A stretch of DNA of 64,000 bases, taken from Leptodactylus fallax. Lineage: Eukaryota; Chordata; Amphibia; Anura; Leptodactylidae. The DNA lies in contig CAMRHE010000035.1 in the NCBI GenBank assembly GCA_947044405.1, positions 9,025,501 to 9,089,500 on the forward strand, in the 5' to 3' direction. Numbering within the stretch: position 1 is the stretch's first letter; every line of letters begins with the position of its first letter. Positions 1 through 10,387 of the stretch are shown piece after piece. Below the pieces are notes generated by a model that was not told where the DNA came from, ran no database searches, and was given only the letters and a program-made list of their open reading frames with translations. A program made the position numbers and the translations under genes.

Positions 1-202
1 TTTTTATGTTTGATCACCTTCCCGGGGGCTCCGCTTATTATACTCGGGGGTCTGAAGAGACCCCACAGTATAATAATAGTAGTTTCGTTTCGGCCGTGTT
101 TGGTCCGATCGAAACTGCTGGGTGAGGACTCGGGCTGCCGTGCCAGGGAAATAAGCCTCGCGTGCTAAGAGTGGCACGCGTGCCAGACGTTGCCGACCCC
201 TG
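1..202. mobile_element. Terminal part of a hAT-like DNA transposon (cut by the window edge)
   Basis: The segment ends at 202. Read outward on the minus strand it begins CAGGGGTCGGCAACGTCTGG, which resembles the CAGGGGTCGGCAAC terminus common in hAT/Charlie-type elements. GC-rich sequence with the palindromic word GGCACGCGTGCC lies just inside. The other end is outside the window, so length, coding content and target duplication cannot be judged. No transposase is visible. The assignment is by terminus similarity only. Confidence 0.5.
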
Positions 203-1481
203 CCCTAAAGCCTATTGAGGAGAAGCAACGCCCCTAAAGCTTTTTTTCTGCTCATTTACATAAGGATAAATGGATAATTTTTATAAGCATGGAGCAGCGA
301 TCCTGAATAAGAAGTATATCAGTTTAAACTGAGCTGACAGCCCTACAAGGTACTGGGATTAGTTTATATCTCAATGTTGTGCTGACAGACTCGCTTTAAG
401 AGGAGTCTACCAAGTTCCAAATCACATTATAGGTAATCATATTGTCTTGTAAGGCGCTTTGCAAACATACATTTGTTATGTTGTTAGGTATGTTTGCCCT
501 AATAATAATTTGCTCTACTAACCAGATTCAAGTCCAGAGAAATATAGAAATGCAGTAAACAAATTAATTTCACCATATGAGCACACAACATAGGTTCACA
601 AGCAGTCATTCAGTTATGCAGAAGTAAATAAAGAGCACATTGCAATAGAGGTTATATTTAACTTGGTAAACCATTTGAAAGCATATTTGAAATATCAGTG
701 AACATGCATAATCATATTTGCCACAGGCTTAAGATCTGTTTTAGAATAGTTTGAAATAGAATATAGCCATTAAATTTCATCAAAGAGTTCCAAGACTGTA
801 GAAGTATCCAGAAGTGTACATTTAAACGCAGATGATTTCTAGACAAGCTTTGGTGAGTCAATTTTTCAGTCTAAAACACTGGAAATTAGGTGAGAAAATA
901 CAGCACTTGGTTATTTGCAGACAATGAGTAAAAAAAGGTGGCTTGGTCTGTCTGTCAATGTGAGCAGTTGCATGCTATGAGAGCTTCTGCATGGCCTGCT
1001 CAGTAATCCTACATTTATCCAGGTGATTCCTGCTTTGCAACAACCTGTTGCCATCTTGCTAAACTACCACGGTCTTTGGAGTAGTGGTTCTGGACCGTGT
1101 TGATGTTCACAGAAGGTCTTCTTGAAAGGATGCTTTGTACAGAAGGTAGTTAGAGAAGAGAGAAACAAAAGGCTAGAGGAATATATATACACAAGCTACA
1201 GGCATTGGAAAACAAACATAAGGAAAACCATGAGGGAGCCATATTGAAGGAGATTAGGAATGTCGCCCTAAAAATAAAACCCTCTTATTGAGTGAATATC
1301 CAGAGAATATGAGGAACTTAAAAAACATATGTGATAGATGATACAGCATGCGCGCATAAATTATTGGCAGGTCCTCTATCTCCTTAAAAGGGAGAAGGTT
1401 TCCAAACTGGCCTCAGTTCATAAATATACTGATGTTATTAACATTAAAAATAGGTGTAGAGGATAATCCTGATAAAGACAT
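203..1481. other. Non-coding stretch with one dispersed repeat
   Basis: No gene is visible. Positions about 248-395 carry a dispersed repeat: GCTGACAGCCCTACAAGGTA is followed by sequence ending in GTGCTGACAGACTCGCTTTA. A related copy lies at about 60487-60626. The remainder is AT-rich sequence without recognisable features. Confidence 0.5.
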
Positions 1482-1570
1482 TTAGGCTAAGGCCCCACAC
1501 AGCAAATCGCTGCAAAAAAGTGTTGCGGAAATGACCGTGGCAGAAACGCATCACAATACTGGGACATGAA
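1482..1570 (+). mobile_element. Partial MITE, family with GGCCCCAC ends (type B)
   Basis: The sequence starts GGCTAAGGCCCCACACAGCA directly after TTA. It shares the core with CGTGGCAGAAACGCATCAC and TTGCGGAAA with fuller copies at 43274-43590 and 58596-58858. The right end is missing, so this is a truncated copy. The TTA in front agrees with a 3-bp TTA target duplication seen at the other copies. Confidence 0.55.
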
Positions 1571-2465
1571 AGCTATCTTTTTATTACTAATGAATATATG
1601 ATTGCATCAGTGAGCAACTCCATCAATTTTCTGCAGGCCTGAGTTTGTGGGTGAAAGTACATGAATAGAAAGATTAATGATCTAAGATTTATCTTGACAC
1701 ATGGTGTTAATTCGCCTTTTCACCCTCTGAGAAGATAATCTGAAATTGGGGGTCCTCTCTCCAAAAAAGACCCTTGTTCCCTTGAATTCTGATTCCTAGG
1801 GTCCTTTTTTCTCTGGCCCGAGTTTCTGGGGCTACCTCTACCCCTTATGGAGCTATTAGATCGTGAGTTATAGGAAAACTCAGAATCTGAATTATCAGGT
1901 TCAGAGGAGGAAGCTTCAGGGATTGTCTGGAAGTTTGTTGCTAAACTCAAACACTCTACAGAAACTCAGATCCTCAATAAAAGATTGTCATTTGTACCCA
2001 CTTGTAATTTTAATCATTTTAAGTGGGTGAAGGACTTGAATCTATTTATACATAAGCTTAAATGAAAGAGATTTTTCCAATTGCACAGTATAAGGATTTA
2101 GGTATTCGGGAGGAAGAAATTGGTGACTAGAAATGGGCAAACCTCTCAAAATTAGTTTCATATTCGGGTTCGGCAGCTTGGGTCCCGGATTCGTTTTGGG
2201 TCAAACAAGTTGGGTACGAACCATACCTTAACTTGGCTTAAAACATAATGTAGAATACTCTTATGGCTCTAAGGAACCTATTGATCCAATTTCTATCTCT
2301 CAAAGGGAAACACAGCTGACAGAGTAAACAAATGTAGAGTAACTAAACGTGCTCAAATATACTATCAAAGAGAAAAAAATAACAAACTAGCACTAATACC
2401 TAAAATATAACCTTTAATAATCTGATTAAAAAGTGTACAATGCACTACAAAGAAAATGACGTCTA
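1571..2465. other. Non-coding stretch
   Basis: No gene or RNA is visible. A short open frame on the minus strand at 1720-1950 is low-complexity (Ser, Arg and Glu rich) and has no supporting homology. Around 2127-2225 there is a short dispersed-repeat-like segment. The rest is AT-rich. Confidence 0.4.
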
Positions 2466-2467
2466 TA

Positions 2468-4044
2468 CAGTCATGGCCAAAAGTTTTGAGAATGACACAA
2501 ATATTATATTTTCACATGATCTGCTGCCCTCTGGTTTTTATGTGTGTTTGTCAGATGTTTTTATCACATACAGAAATATAATTGCATTCATATTATGAGT
2601 AACAGAAGCTTATATTGACAGTTAGAATGAGTTAATGCAGCAAGTCAATATTTGCAGTGTTGACCCTTCTTCTTCAGGACCTCTGCAATTCTCCCTGGCA
2701 TGCTCTCAATCAACTTCTGGACCAAATCCTGACTGATAGCAGTCCATTCTTGCAGAATCAATGCTTTAATTTTGTCTGAATTTGTTGGTTTTTGTTTGTC
2801 CACCCGTCTCTTGATGATTGACCACAAGTTCTCAATGGGATTAAGATCTGGGGAGTTTCCAGGCCATGGACCCAAAATCTCTATGTTTTGTTCCTTGAGC
2901 CATTTAGTTATCACCTTTGCTTTATGGCAAGGTGCTCCATCATGCTGGAAAAGGCATGGTTGAGCGCCAAACTGCTCTTGGACGGTTGGGAGAAGTTGCT
3001 CTTGGAGGACATTCTGGTACCATTCTTTATTCATGGCTGTGTTTTTAGGCAAGACTGTGAGAGAGCCGATTCCCTTGGCTGAGAAGCAACCCCACACATG
3101 AATGGTTTCAGGATGCTTTACAGTTGGCATGAGACAAGACTGGTGGTAGCGCTCACCTCTTCTTCTCCGAATAAGCTGTTTTCCAGATGTTCCAAACAAT
3201 CGAAAAGGGGATTCATCAGAGAAAATGACTTTACCCCAGTCCTCAGCAGTCCACTCCCTGTACCCTTTGCAGAATATCAGTCTGTCCCTGATGTTTTTTC
3301 TGGAGAGAAGTGGCTTCTTTGCTGCCCTCCTTGAGACCAGGCCTTGCTCCAAGAGTCTCCGCCTCACAGTGCGTGCAGATGCACTCACACCTGCCTGCTG
3401 CCATTCCTCAGCAAGCTCTGCACTGCTGGTAGCCCGATCCCGCAGCGGAAACACTTTTAAGAGACGGTCCTGCCGCTTGCTTGTCTTTCTTGGGCGCCCT
3501 GGAGCCTTTTTGGCACCAATGGAACCTCTCTCCTTGAAGTTCTTGATGATGCGATAGATTGGTGACTGAGGTGCAATCTTCCTAGCTGCAATACTCTTTA
3601 GTATACTCTTCAGTTAGGCCATTTTTGTGCAGTGCAATGATGACTGCACGTGTTTCTTTAGAGATAACCATGGTTAACAGAAGACAAACAATGATGGCAA
3701 GCACCAGCCTCCTTTTAAAGTGTCCAGTGGTGTCATTCTTACTTAATCATGACAGATTGATCTCCAGCCCTGTCCTCATCAACACCCACACCTGTGTTAA
3801 TGGAGCAATCACTGAAACGATGTTAGGTGGTCCTTTTAAGGCAGGGCTGCAATGATGTTGAAATGTGTTTTGGGGGATAAAGTTCATTTTCTAGGCAAAT
3901 ATTGACTTTGCAAGTAATTGCTGTTAAGCTGATCACTCTTTATAACATTCTGGAGTATATGCAAATTGCCATTAGAAAAACTGAAGCAGTAGACTTTGTA
4001 AAAATTAATGTTTGTATCATTCTCAAAACTTTTGGCCATGACTG
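2468..4044 (-). mobile_element. Tc1/mariner-like DNA transposon A
   Basis: A 1577-bp element is bounded by inverted termini beginning CAGTCATGGCCAAAAGTTTT, about 38 bp long with few mismatches. It is flanked by TA at 2466-2467 and 4045-4046, the normal TA target duplication of Tc1/mariner. It contains one transposase reading frame on the minus strand. The right end abuts the repeat array at 4104. Confidence 0.93.
2645..3671 (-). pseudogene. Tc1-like transposase, one frameshift
   Basis: A cut-and-paste transposase would bind the element's inverted ends and integrate at TA. The likely ATG is at 3671. The frame breaks near 3595-3612 by an indel, then stays open to the stop at 2645. The 269-residue downstream part holds the catalytic domain: FSDES carries the first Asp, QHDGAP the second, and NPIENLW the Glu. 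I count 35 residues between the second Asp and the Glu, one more than the usual DD34E of Tc1. That spacing matches what is known of DD35E (Traveler-type) elements, but assignment to that family is inference. Helix-turn-helix DNA-binding sequence lies upstream of the catalytic domain (PGRPRKT at the linker). The rest of the protein is well preserved, so the copy is fairly young. Confidence 0.88.
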
Positions 4045-4103
4045 TAGTGTTGCTGCATATGGCATTAAGCAGACAACAGCACATAAGTAGCTTTTCACAA
4101 CGT

Positions 4104-4739
4104 CCATAAAGCCTCTGTTTGAAAAACAGCTAAACTAAGTGTTCAATAATCAGCAGCATGTGAGTGGCTTTATCACAAGGTCAATAGAGCCCCTGTTTGA
4201 ATAGATCTATCTTAAAAGGCTTAACAAAATGTAAACACAGCCCTTGTTTGTATAAAGATATCCTCTAAGAGGTTTATAACAATGTCCACACAGCCCCTGT
4301 TTGTATATAGCTATCCTCTAAGAGGCTTATCTCAAAATAAACACAGCCCCTGTTTGTTAAAGCTATCCTCTAAGAGGCTTTAGCAATGTAAACAGAGCCC
4401 CTATTTGTATAAAACTATCCTCCATAAAGCCTCTGTTTGAAAAACAGCTAAACTAAGTGTTCAATAATCAGCAGCATGTGAGTGGCTTTATCACAAGGTC
4501 AATAGAGCCCCTGTTTGAATAGATCTATCTTAAGAGGCTTAACAAAATGTAAACACAGCCCTTGTTTGTATAAAGATATCCTCTAAGAGGTTTATTACAA
4601 TGTCCACACAGCCCCTGTTTGTATATAGCTATCCTCTAAGAGGCTTATCTCAAAATAAACACAGCCCCTGTTTGTTAAAGCTATCCTCTAAGAGGCTTTA
4701 GCAATGTAAACAGAGCCCCTATTTGTATAAAACTATCCT
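4104..4739. repeat. Two tandem copies of a 318-bp unit with shorter sub-repeats
   Basis: Copy 1 is 4104-4421 and copy 2 is 4422-4739. They differ at only a few positions by eye. Each unit is itself built from about 60-bp sub-repeats sharing ACAGCCCCTGTTTGTATA and the palindromic TATCCTCTAAGAGGCTT. A further partial unit may extend left to the Tc1 element at 4047. The array abuts the hammerhead motif of PLE1, and the ribozyme's 3' stem strand is the GAGGATA that begins each sub-repeat on the minus strand. It is either the 3' tail of PLE1 or an older satellite it landed in. Confidence 0.9.
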
Positions 4740-4781
4740 CAACGCGTTTCCCCCAGAGATAAGCAGGGTTCATCAGGAGAA
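4736..4781 (-). ncRNA. Hammerhead-ribozyme motif of Penelope-like element 1
   Basis: On the minus strand the order is stem I strand TTCTC, core CTGATGA, stem II CCC/GGG, GAAA, a very short stem III (ACGCGT), then stem I strand GAGGA. Stem I pairs over five positions with one G-U. Stem II has three C-G pairs plus an A-G mismatch next to the core. Penelope-like elements are known to carry minimal type I hammerheads with tiny stem III, which fits the position 3' of the reading frame. Self-cleavage is inferred, not shown. Confidence 0.62.
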
Positions 4782-5449
4782 GGTAAAGATAAAGATAATA
4801 TCAAGCTTACTGAGATAATTTGCAGTAATAACTGCAGTTCCCAGTGTCCTGATGGTGGACACTGGTACTAAGAGAGCCGACGCCATTCACTGTGTCCCGC
4901 CGGGTTAATAAACCCGTAGCTCCGCCCCCATGACACTCCCCCCATGGCGTCATCGGACCGAGGCTCCGCCCACCTCGTCCGGAGGTTTGTCATGCAGGGG
5001 AAAACAGGTTTCCATGGAGAGGAGACGCTGAACAAATAAATGTAAAAAAAGAAAATGGTGAATGAAAACAAGACTGCAATAAAGTAAATAGAAAAAAACC
5101 TTTCAAGATCACAATCAGATTTACTTAAGATAACAAATGCAAAATACAAGTATAAGTCTGTAAGAACGGGTAAATGACTGGACTAGGGAAACATTGATAT
5201 GTACACTAATATGTACTAGAGTGGCAAAGATAAACCAGCCACCACAGCAGTGCATAAAATTATGTACTGTTTTAATTGTTATATCCCATCCATATAGAGA
5301 AATACCCAAGGATGTAAAACATCAGTAAAATAAACAAAAAAAAAAAAAAATATTTGGGTAAAGCATAATAATAAACCATAGAGTTAAATGAAAACTAATA
5401 TTGCTATATAAACAGACTAAATAGATGTAAAATGCAGATGAAACCATAA

Positions 5450-7115
5450 TTATATAAATGATGCAAAAGAGAGTGAATCATTCAGGCCTTTAGGCTTCAC
5501 ACTCTGAAATTGAAAAATACGACTGGTCTCATGTTGTAGGATCAATCGATCCCAGTTACCACCTCTCATTGGGGGACATACTCGTTCTATACCTTGAAAG
5601 GTCAGAGACTTAGGGTCACCTCCATGATATTCCCATACATGGGTAGAGAGGGTGCGATCTTCTCTCCGTGTGATATAGCCTACATGGTCAAGTATTCTGC
5701 GTCTAAATTCTCGTATAGTTTTACCTACGTAATTTAACGGACAGGGGCATGTGGCCACATAGATCACACCAGTGGTCCTACAGTTGCTGAACTGTTTAGT
5801 AAGATGTTTCTTACCAGTAGAGACAATAGGAATAGTGTCCCCTTTCAAGATGTAGTCACATGCCTTGCATAAGCCACATTTGAAGGTCCCAACAGGGACA
5901 CTCTTATCCAGCCAAGTGCTAGCCGCAGAGCGGGGTGTAAAGTGGCTATGTGTTAGCAAATTACCCAAATTCTGACCTCTGCGATAAGTAACAGAGGGAT
6001 GTTGACTAATTAATTCTCTTACATCTGGATCAATTGTTAATATGTTCCAATAGGATTTGAGTATTTCCATGACACCCTTAGCTCCACGGTCATAATTCCC
6101 TATCAGGCGGATAGCATGTATATCCTTTGGTTTAATCTTAGGGGTAAGTAAAGTGGTACGATCACTAAGAACTGCCATCTCTTTGGCTTCTTTGAGGACA
6201 GACGTTGGATATCCTCGTTCGTAAAACCTACCCTCTAGCTCTTTAGCTTTGACATGAAAATCAACCAAATTAGAACAATTCCTACGTATACGAAGGAATT
6301 GACCCTTAGGTATTCCTCGCCTGAGGGGGGCTGGATGGAAACTATCCCATTTTAATAAGTTATTTGTAGCTGTCTCTTTACGGTATAAAGAGGTTTCCAA
6401 ATCCCCCTGTCCGTTAATAATAATGCGAAGGTCCAAAAAAGTAATTGAGTGAGAATCTATTGATGCAGTAAATTTCATATTGATGTCATTTTCATTGAGG
6501 GCCTCAACAAAGCCCCAGAACTCTTCTTTGGGGCCTGTCCAAAGGATAAGCACATCATCCATGTACCTTATCCATAGCGAAATCATCCCAGTCCACCTCT
6601 CAAAGAGATCCGAAAAAACCAGACGCTCCTCCCACCAGCCCAAAAATAAATTAGCATATGTGGGCGCAGCTGAACTGCCCATAGCGGTCCCGCGTTGCTG
6701 ATGGAAGAAGCGCCCGTCAAACAGAAAAAAAATTCCTCTTTAAAACGAAATCAAGGAGCTCTAGGATGAATTCGCCATGGGGGGCCAATTGAATGGTACG
6801 AGATTGAAGGAAATGTCTAATGGCCTCACAGCCCTTATCATGTGGTATTGAACTGTATAAGGCCTCGACATCAATTGATGCCAAAAATGAACCTGGTGGT
6901 AGTGTTATATTTTCCAACCGTTTCAAGATATCCATTGTGTCTCGGGCATAGGAAGGGAGCGTTAAGACAAATGGTCGCAATATTTTGTCAATGTAAACAC
7001 TCGCTCCTTGGGTTAAGCTTCCTATGCCCGAGACAATAGGACGACCCCTTAAAGGGGGAAACCCTTTATGTATCTTGGGTAAACAGAGTATAATAGGTGG
7101 AGGCTCAGGAGAGAA
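5450..7115 (-). pseudogene. Reverse transcriptase / GIY-YIG endonuclease of PLE1 (truncated, frameshifted)
   Basis: The preserved part begins at the fingers/palm region (LPKIHKG, GRPIVSG, and SIDVEALYSSIPH carrying the first catalytic Asp). It breaks at a run of eight A at 6725-6732 (T on the coding strand) and continues in another frame through MGSSAAPTYANLF and RYMDDVLILW, the YxDD catalytic box, to the stop at 5450. A Cys cluster (FKCGLCKACDY) follows. Then comes a GIY-YIG nuclease with VIYVATC, NYVGKT and a catalytic-type Arg in RRRILDH. Reverse transcriptase plus C-terminal GIY-YIG is the hallmark of Penelope-like elements; the CxxC cluster between them is typical of Neptune-like lineages. 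With no N-terminus and a frameshift, this copy is dead. Confidence 0.9.
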
Positions 7116-7795
7116 GTAAAAAAAAATAAATAAATACATACTCACATATTTGCTTGTATATGTCATATAGGATCTCCAAGATCAGATAAACAAGTCACTA
7201 GTGTGATTCCTATGACTACATGATATCATGGTTCACGTGATCGGCACTCCTCTGTAATGTCCTAACGGGCTTAGAGTGCTTGCCGGAATAGGCTTGTACA
7301 TTCATTCATTGGCTGCAATGTTTGTACCTGTGGCTTTATAACTCAGAACGAGAGTGGCGTGGTGTTTATGCCATCACACCTTTATGCTGTGGATTACTTA
7401 ATGAGCCAAATACAAGCCCAGGCAGCTTAATAGTCAATTCAATAAAGAGTATTTTTAATTGTTTTATTCAGGCAGGTATTGGCCTGATAATCATTCTAAA
7501 TTGTGGGCTTTTTCCTGCCACTCTAGTACCTATGAATCTATGTCACATATAGACCTTGCACTCTGCACTGATAAACTCTTGCAAAGGCTTTCAGATCACT
7601 AACCCCATGCTTTTGTGAATGGCTTACTTGTCTGGAATACGGGTGTGGAAACACATTCTGGTTCTCATTGCTAGATGGGGCGACCATTATGTTGAATATT
7701 ACAGAGTTCCTCACCTACAACATAGTGTCAACTTCTAAGGGTTTGCTTCTAGAGCTGCTCTCTGTTTTATTGCAGCCTTAGAGGGGTGACTCCAT
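7116..7795. other. Non-coding stretch
   Basis: No gene, RNA or clear repeat is visible between the truncated end of PLE1 and the L1-like relic. A short open frame at 7322-7552 has no recognisable motif. The L1-like relic may begin earlier than 7796, since decayed coding-like sequence is possible from about 7600. Confidence 0.35.
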
Positions 7796-7944
7796 GAGAA
7801 GGCAGTAATTGTAGCATTACTTAAACCTAGTAAGGATCCATTATTACCAATAAGGCCGATCTCCTTTCTACCTGCAGATTTCAAGATAGTAGGTAAAACC
7901 TTGTCTGTTTATCTTTCAAGATAAATTAGTACTCTGATGCATAT
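7796..7944 (+). pseudogene. L1-like reverse transcriptase relic, left part
   Basis: Translation from 7796 gives residues matching the L1-group RT stretch with LLKPSKDP, RPISFLPADFKI and KTLSVYLSR, then an in-frame stop and ISTLMHI. The continuation DQFGFIPEKS lies at 16642-16706, after Tc1 element B. The two halves join in frame as HIDQFGFIP, the conserved L1 motif, once the 8.7-kb insertion is ignored. It is a decayed fragment with no element ends visible. Confidence 0.7.
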
Positions 7945-8254
7945 CCAGTACAGACCAAAAGTTTGGACACACCTTCTCATTCCAAGAGTTTTCTGTATTT
8001 TCATGACTATAAAAATTGTAGATTCACACTGAAGGCATCAAAACTATGAATTAACACATGTGGAATTATATACTTAACAAAAAAGTGTGAAACAACTGAA
8101 AATATGTCTTATATTCTAGGTTCTTCAAAGTAGCCACCTTTTGCTTGGATTACTGCTTTGCACACTCTTGGCATTCTCTTGATGAGCTTCAAGAGGTAGT
8201 CACCTGAAATGGTTTTCACTTCACAGGTGTGCCCTGTAAGGTTTAATAAGTGGG

Positions 8255-9122
8255 TAGGAGGAAATCCGAAAAAAAGGAGGTATGTAGACCGCGCTTCACT
8301 CAAGATGCTTTATTAAACTCAATATCACACAACGCGTTTCGAGGAAATAGAGTCCTCTTTATCAAGTGTATATGAGACTGAACAGAAAGGAAATAAATAC
8401 AACAGAATATACGTAAAACACAGTATTCATAAAATAATAGGAAGCTAGTTAGGATAAAAAAGTCCTTATTATCAAGTGTGAATAAGAAAAAATGAGAGAG
8501 ATTGGATATGTACAAATAAATGAATAAGGAAAAACTAAAAAGATGGTAGACTTCTTAAGACTCAAGGGATGTATCAGTAGATAAAAATGTTCGCTATATA
8601 TACAGGCTATATTTACAAATAAATAGTAAACTTGTTAAAAACTCAAAGGGTGTATCTGTTGGAAATAAATTGACTATAATAAATATGTAAAAATAGTTGA
8701 AATAACAATAAAAAAAACTTAATTGCATTATAATATACAGTACAAATGAGAACATTAATCTAAAAGAGGAAAAGTATGTTGCAGAGTAAATAAACACATG
8801 CAATAAAATCCAAATTGTTAAAACACATATATAGGATTGTGAAGCAAAAAATGCAATAAAGGTAGGTAGAGGATAGTACTTACCAGCCTGGAGCTAAAGG
8901 CTGTAGGAGCTGAAGTGTATGGGGGAACTACTTGCTAGAGGGTATATATAGGTATAGATGGCAAGAACTGCCCATAGGAGGGAGGTGTTTAGGTTTGCAG
9001 TAAAAAAAAAAAAAAAAAAGTTCAGGAATTGAAAACTGGTCTGAAAGTTATTGTGAATGAAGGGTTTTATAGCAAAAAAAAAAAAAAGCAGGAGAACAAA
9101 AGGGGAAAAAACAAGAAATGTA

Positions 9123-9163
<41 letters not shown>

Positions 9164-10068
9164 TATATATATATACATGGTTACATGTACCCACACATAT
9201 ATACACATGCTAAAAAGCATATAACACAAACTACAGAAAACAACCTGCTTAATTAGAGTTAAAAAAAAAAGGGGAACCCTAAAACAAAAGAATATATAAA
9301 CATTTGTATATGATGATATATATATATCATAGTATATATATATAAACCCACGAAGGGGGCATGGACACCTTACCCCGCCTATATATGGCCATAGGGCATC
9401 AAGGACTATGTGTTGAAGATGAACAGTTTACATACATATACCCATACCAAAAGAGATGGTTGATTGTATTGCAACATTTGCATTTCTTACGTTTGCATTT
9501 ATATACTCCATTAGGTTGTAGGTTTATAGAGCTGTGATCCTCAGGTTTGGTGAGTGATCTCAGTTTACTGGGAGCCAACAGGTTTTTTAAGGTTTTCGCT
9601 CTTCTGAAAGTGATAGAAGGTTTGGACGGAATATTTGCTTTGAGTAGTGGATCATTTAAAAGTACTGGCCAATGTTTATCAAGAATATTTCTTATTCTAT
9701 TATGTGCATTGTTGAAGGTAGTAATGAAATTGTGTTTATACTCTCTGTTGTTATTCTTCTGGGAGGGGAACCAGACAATCAGACTGGGATAGAGTCTGTG
9801 CTTTTAATTTTGCTGCTTGGATGATGCGTTTCAGATAGTGTTTTTCTTGAAAACGTTGGGATAAAATTTTGCTCTGTGTTTTGAAGTCTGAATCATTGGT
9901 ACAATTACGTTGAATGCGTTTGAATTGGCTGAACGGTACATTGTCTCTCCATTTTCTATAATGGGAGCTCCGGTAATCTATTAGACTCCCGTGGGGTTAC
10001 AGTCTACTTTCTTAAAAAAGGTTTTAGTGTTGATACCATCGGGGCCACCAGTCAGTTCTAGATCGGGA
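8255..10068 (-). repeat. Left inverted arm of PLE2
   Basis: It starts TAGGAGGAAATCCGAAAAAA, the inverse of the sequence ending near 14872. It runs through the hammerhead-like motif, polyA and TA tracts, and the 3' coding region, and ends near 10068 at the inverse of about 12836-12850. Translation of the minus strand over 9547-9792 is inverse to 13055-13345 with almost no difference. About 300 bp of the nuclease-coding part is missing or scrambled between roughly 9290 and 9440. (TA)n tracts occur near 9130-9175 and 9310-9345. Confidence 0.85.
8327..8369 (-). ncRNA. Hammerhead-like motif, left arm of PLE2
   Basis: The minus strand reads ACAC, TTGATAA, A, GAGGA, 7-nt loop, TCCTC, GAAA, CGCGTT, GTGT. 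Stem I (ACAC/GTGT) and stem II (GAGGA/TCCTC) are perfect. The core is TTGATAA instead of CTGATGA. The two differences fall at positions 3 and 8, which pair with each other in the hammerhead fold, so the pair C3-G8 would become U3-A8. One extra A lies between core and stem II. Confidence 0.5.
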
Positions 10069-10111
10069 GGTGTGTGTTTGGGGGGCCCCCTTCCCCCGGA
10101 GTTGAAGTCAA

Positions 10112-10387
10112 TGGGAGATTCTTTCTAAAAGCCCCCTACTGTGAGTTACCCCATATCTCCAGAGAAGATCTCAGTAAACTTTTTTGGCGCCTTGAGAAAT
10201 TGGCCTTTGATGAGACTAGACATTTCCTGGATCATAAATTTTTTTGTATATACCTTGATGAAAATATTATACCAAGGGGCCTCAGGTTCAAACTTCGGTC
10301 CACCTTTGAAAATGATCCCCTTTTCACCACTGAATGGGACAACTACTTAGAAAAATACAGTAGGGGGCTTTTAGAAAGAATCTCCCA
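10112..10387. repeat. Perfect 31-bp inverted repeat at the start of the PLE2 reading frame
   Basis: Positions 10112-10142 are the exact reverse complement of 10357-10387 (core AAGCCCCCTACTGT / ACAGTAGGGGGCTT), with 214 bp between. The right arm lies in good coding sequence; the left arm lies just after the junction with the inverted copy. This suggests a snap-back or template-switch product at the element's 5' end. Confidence 0.9.

Larger units (their letters stand above)
4736..7115 (-). mobile_element. Penelope-like retroelement 1 (PLE1), 5'-truncated
   Basis: The element holds reverse transcriptase and GIY-YIG endonuclease coding sequence on the minus strand, about 700 bp of 3' non-coding sequence (GC-rich around 4870-4990), and a hammerhead motif. 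Homology stops near 7115, inside the reverse transcriptase, so the N-terminal part is absent. Whether the 318-bp tandem repeats at 4104-4739 belong to its 3' end is unresolved. Confidence 0.85.

Noticed and set aside
4104..4739. CRISPR-like array
   Set aside because: The units are long tandem copies without unique spacers, in vertebrate DNA.
8894..9229. 111-codon Tyr/Ile-rich frame
   Set aside because: It is translation of TA and A runs in the inverted PLE2 arm.
10074..10142. GTG start and first residues of the PLE2 N-terminal frame
   Set aside because: GTG is not a normal eukaryotic start and this part lies in the rearranged junction with the snap-back, so it is not the true N-terminus.
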